DNA from: Tetmemena sp. SeJ-2015
Taxonomy: Eukaryota > Ciliophora > Spirotrichea > Sporadotrichida > Oxytrichidae
Assembly: GCA_027382625.1 (NCBI GenBank)
Contig: JAJKFJ010014967.1
Coordinates: 1 to 10,812 of the forward strand
Length of the DNA: 10,812 bases
Direction of reading: 5' to 3'
The position numbers were made by a program, and so were the translations under genes. Shown here piece after piece: positions 9,004 through 10,812 of the stretch (within the stretch, counting starts at the first letter, position 1; every line of letters begins with the position of its first letter). A model generated the notes under the pieces. That model made no database searches. It was given only the letters and a program-made list of their open reading frames with translations, and was not told where the DNA came from.

Positions 9004-9811
9004 TAATTAAATTGATATAGATGTTAGTCCCAAATATTGTAGTCATTGTCCATTAGACCGCCATTGCCACAGATGATGCTAAGTCAAGCCATTCTATAAT
9101 TAAACTTTGATTGATTATTGAAGATTACCTTATGAAGTCTATGGGGGAAGTGTGGCTTTCAATCTTAGCTGAGGGAAAATTGTCTTTGTCTTATCCGTAT
9201 CATAGACTTGCCTATAGTTAAAAAATCAATAAATGCATAAAGGTTTCTAAAGTAGATGAGGACTTCATCTTTAGAGTTTTGGGAAACGTCGTAATAAGGT
9301 ACGGGAAATGTCATCTAAAATTCTACTAAGTTATCTTTTCTGGTTGTAATTGTGAACGATATGAAATATTATTTATTATAAATATGTAGCCCAATAAATT
9401 TTCATCTCTTATGAAGAACATCATCACATCGTTAAAAGAAATAAATATGTTGAATGATGAACTTGGAGAAATGTCTTTGCTAAATAAATCAAAAGATGTT
9501 GCAATTTTTATTAAATATATCACTTAAAGTTTACGAGAGTGATTTTCCCATCGAGAGTAATTTTTTTAATTTTTGAACTTAAATATTCTTAGTTTTCTTT
9601 TGTGGTAACTTTTTCGAGCTACAAGAAGTTTGAAAGATCCTTGAATCCATCTTTCATAACTAAATCTAAGATTTATTACTATAGAGTAGTCATCCCTGGA
9701 GTTATGATAGGTGGAGAGCTTCCATAGTTTGTATGAATTAATAGAGTATAACTATTGCAGAGGATCTCATTTTTATTGGAATTTTACGTTTAACAGAGTT
9801 CTACTCCAATA
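8894..9811 (-). pseudogene. copy C: middle part, frame-broken
   Basis: Continues upstream from the membrane domain. From 9811 the frame reads IGVELCQTQ, SYTLLIHTN, LSNFLQLEKVTTKENQ and KIKKITLDGKITL, block for block like copy A (NLNICQTNN, HYSILIHTN, KIKQIDSLGQLTI). After TGA 9520-9522 the next register carries LIKIATSFDLFSKDISPSSS. After an A4 run at 9336-9339 (plus-strand T4) comes DNLVEFQMTFPVPYYDVSQ. After the run of six at 9220-9225 comes QVYDTDK. Then LPPQTSQGN or its neighbour frame, and the first membrane helix DLASSVAMAVQWTMTTIFG. Order and spacing fit one protein, and every register change is consistent with a missing base. It is therefore either a recent pseudogene of the same transcription unit as the intact 3' end, or an intact gene with sequence errors. 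Confidence 0.7.
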
Positions 9812-10220
9812 CTGTAAAAAAATAAAGACAAAATTGGTATGTTTTAGATAGATTTAAGCTTTGAAATATTTCTAAATACTGACTTCAATATCCAAGCTTA
9901 TATTAAATAAATTGTGATTATTTTTATATTAATTCAATTATATTTATATATCGCTTAGAACATAAAAATACTTCCTTATTAAAAATACTAGAACTTAAAT
10001 ATAAAATTAGTTGGCGAGGGTCACTTATTCATTTAAAATTATTTAAATTAGATAAATTAAAAATTTAATATACACATTCTTGTTATTTTAGAATAAGTTA
10101 GCTTTAAATAATCCTTTTTAATTCTTTCGTATTCTAATATCTGCTTTAATACTTTAATTTAGTTGTGGAAATTATGATAGTTGACTTTAAATTATATTGT
10201 TTCTTAATTAATTTAATTAT
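9812..10220 (-). other. possible intron or insertion within copy C
   Basis: Copy A has about 120 bases between its NEAFFF block and NLNICQTNN; copy C has about 400 bases in the same place. The extra DNA is AT-rich and its 3' edge (minus strand, 9840-9812) is a pyrimidine tract ending TTTTTTTACAG, a good acceptor, directly before the codons for IGVELC. I could not settle a donor; GTC and GTA candidates lie near 10150-10190. It could also be an eliminated sequence or simply diverged coding DNA. Confidence 0.35.
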
Positions 10221-10400
10221 TTTAAGCTATGAATTTGTATTCAGAGTTACAAAATAGAAAGCTTCGTTCGGAGTAATTTCTATAGTGTAAGTATCATTTT
10301 CTCAATCTACTACATCAGGAAAGTAATATTATTTCTTCTGATTATAATAAACTTCTAATTAGTTATCTGCAAGGTAATCCACAAAATAAGGAGCAGAATC
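10221..10400 (-). pseudogene. copy C: cadherin-like repeat with in-frame TGA
   Basis: Reads DSAPYFVDYLADNQLEVYY, YYFPDVVD, then TGA at 10302-10304, then ENDTYTIEITPNEAFYF. Copy A has TPPYFQTDLNTIIEVYY and YYLPQVIDLENDSYNITAQF at the same place, with TTA (Leu, 791-793) where copy C has TGA. The repeat matches the CADG-type pattern (APxF at the start, LPxxxD, then a strand ending in hydrophobic residues). The TGA is a single-base change and argues that copy C is inactivated, unless TGA can be read as an amino acid or the base is wrong. Confidence 0.7.
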
Positions 10401-10812
10401 TATATTTAATATGAAGCTAATAATTTTTAGCAATTATTTTAAATAAAAAAATTTAGCCACTAATTTAAGTTTAAATTTGCTTCAAAATGATATTCAGAAT
10501 TTTGTTCATTAAATATTTTTGCAAAGTTAATAGATCCGAATTAAAATTTATAGATCTAAAAAATTAAATAAATTATCATTTTAGAATACATTTTTACTGA
10601 TTAAAAATAAACATTTTATTAATTTAGCTAATAATCATAAGGAATAAAAATTTTTACTCATTAAATGCGAGTTGTTTTAATTTTAAATTTAACAAAATTT
10701 TCTCCTGCACTTGTACTAATTTAGTATTAATAGTAAGCCTAGAGTTATATTCTATTAAAAACTAGAAGAAATATTTTATTAAAAGATAATTATAGAATCT
10801 TCTGGCACACCG
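10401..10812. other. upstream edge of copy C, undecided
   Basis: Copy C should continue here with an earlier cadherin-like repeat. Minus frames near the window end are open (for example GVPEDSIIIFQQNISSSF) but none aligns convincingly with copy A, and 10440-10680 is AT-rich. The gene probably extends beyond the window. Confidence 0.3.

Noticed and set aside
9326..9523. Short minus-strand ORF as an independent gene
   Set aside because: It is one register block of copy C. Its apparent stop is TAG (Gln) and its apparent start is an internal GTG.
145..9811. Euplotes-type programmed +1 frameshifting
   Set aside because: Euplotes shifts occur at AAA followed by TAA or TAG used as stops, and shift forward by one. 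Here TAA/TAG are Gln and the shifts are in the opposite sense.
1..10812. Complete somatic nanochromosome with telomeres
   Set aside because: No C4A4/G4T4-type repeat occurs at either end, and copy C appears to run past the right edge.

Overview
The window looks like nuclear DNA of a ciliate, most likely a hypotrich/spirotrich. It is very AT-rich. The best coding region (minus strand, 8893 to 7727) stays open for 388 codons only if TAA and TAG are read as Gln: it has 14 in-frame TAA/TAG against 8 CAA/CAG, and it ends at TGA. Read with the standard code, every gene here breaks into short pieces, so the usual ORF view is misleading. I saw no telomere-type C4A4/G4T4 repeat at either end, no tRNA or rRNA, no CRISPR array and no recognisable transposon.

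The recognisable content is a set of minus-strand copies of one protein family: large surface proteins with cadherin-like (CADG-type) repeats and a C-terminal multi-pass membrane region, as I recall them from hypotrich genomes. Copy A (145-1286) carries two cadherin-like repeats and a Gly-containing strand motif. Copy B (4745-6230) carries further cadherin-like repeats. Copy C (7727 to at least 10400) carries one repeat, the same downstream block as A, and the membrane domain. A and C match each other residue by residue over several blocks, and this fixes strand and frame independently of ORF length.

Four stretches around and between these copies are less certain. A minus fragment (3022-3336) has coding-like base use but no recognised family. 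A plus-strand stretch (3958-4510) contains an inverted, diverged copy of part of B: 31 of 32 bases match, and the one change is synonymous. A plus-strand Lys/Asn/Gln-rich frame (6606-7106) lies between B and C. A smaller plus frame lies at 3358-3582. About 1.29-3.0 kb is AT-rich spacer with no supportable gene.

The most notable signal is that copies A, B and C repeatedly change reading frame in the same direction, each time as if one base (in a few places two) were missing, and several breaks fall on A or T homopolymers. This fits homopolymer under-calling in the assembly, deletion-biased pseudogene decay or, less likely, programmed frameshifting. Because only TGA stops translation, chance frames of 50 or more codons are common here. 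I kept confidence low wherever neither homology nor base-position bias supports a frame.
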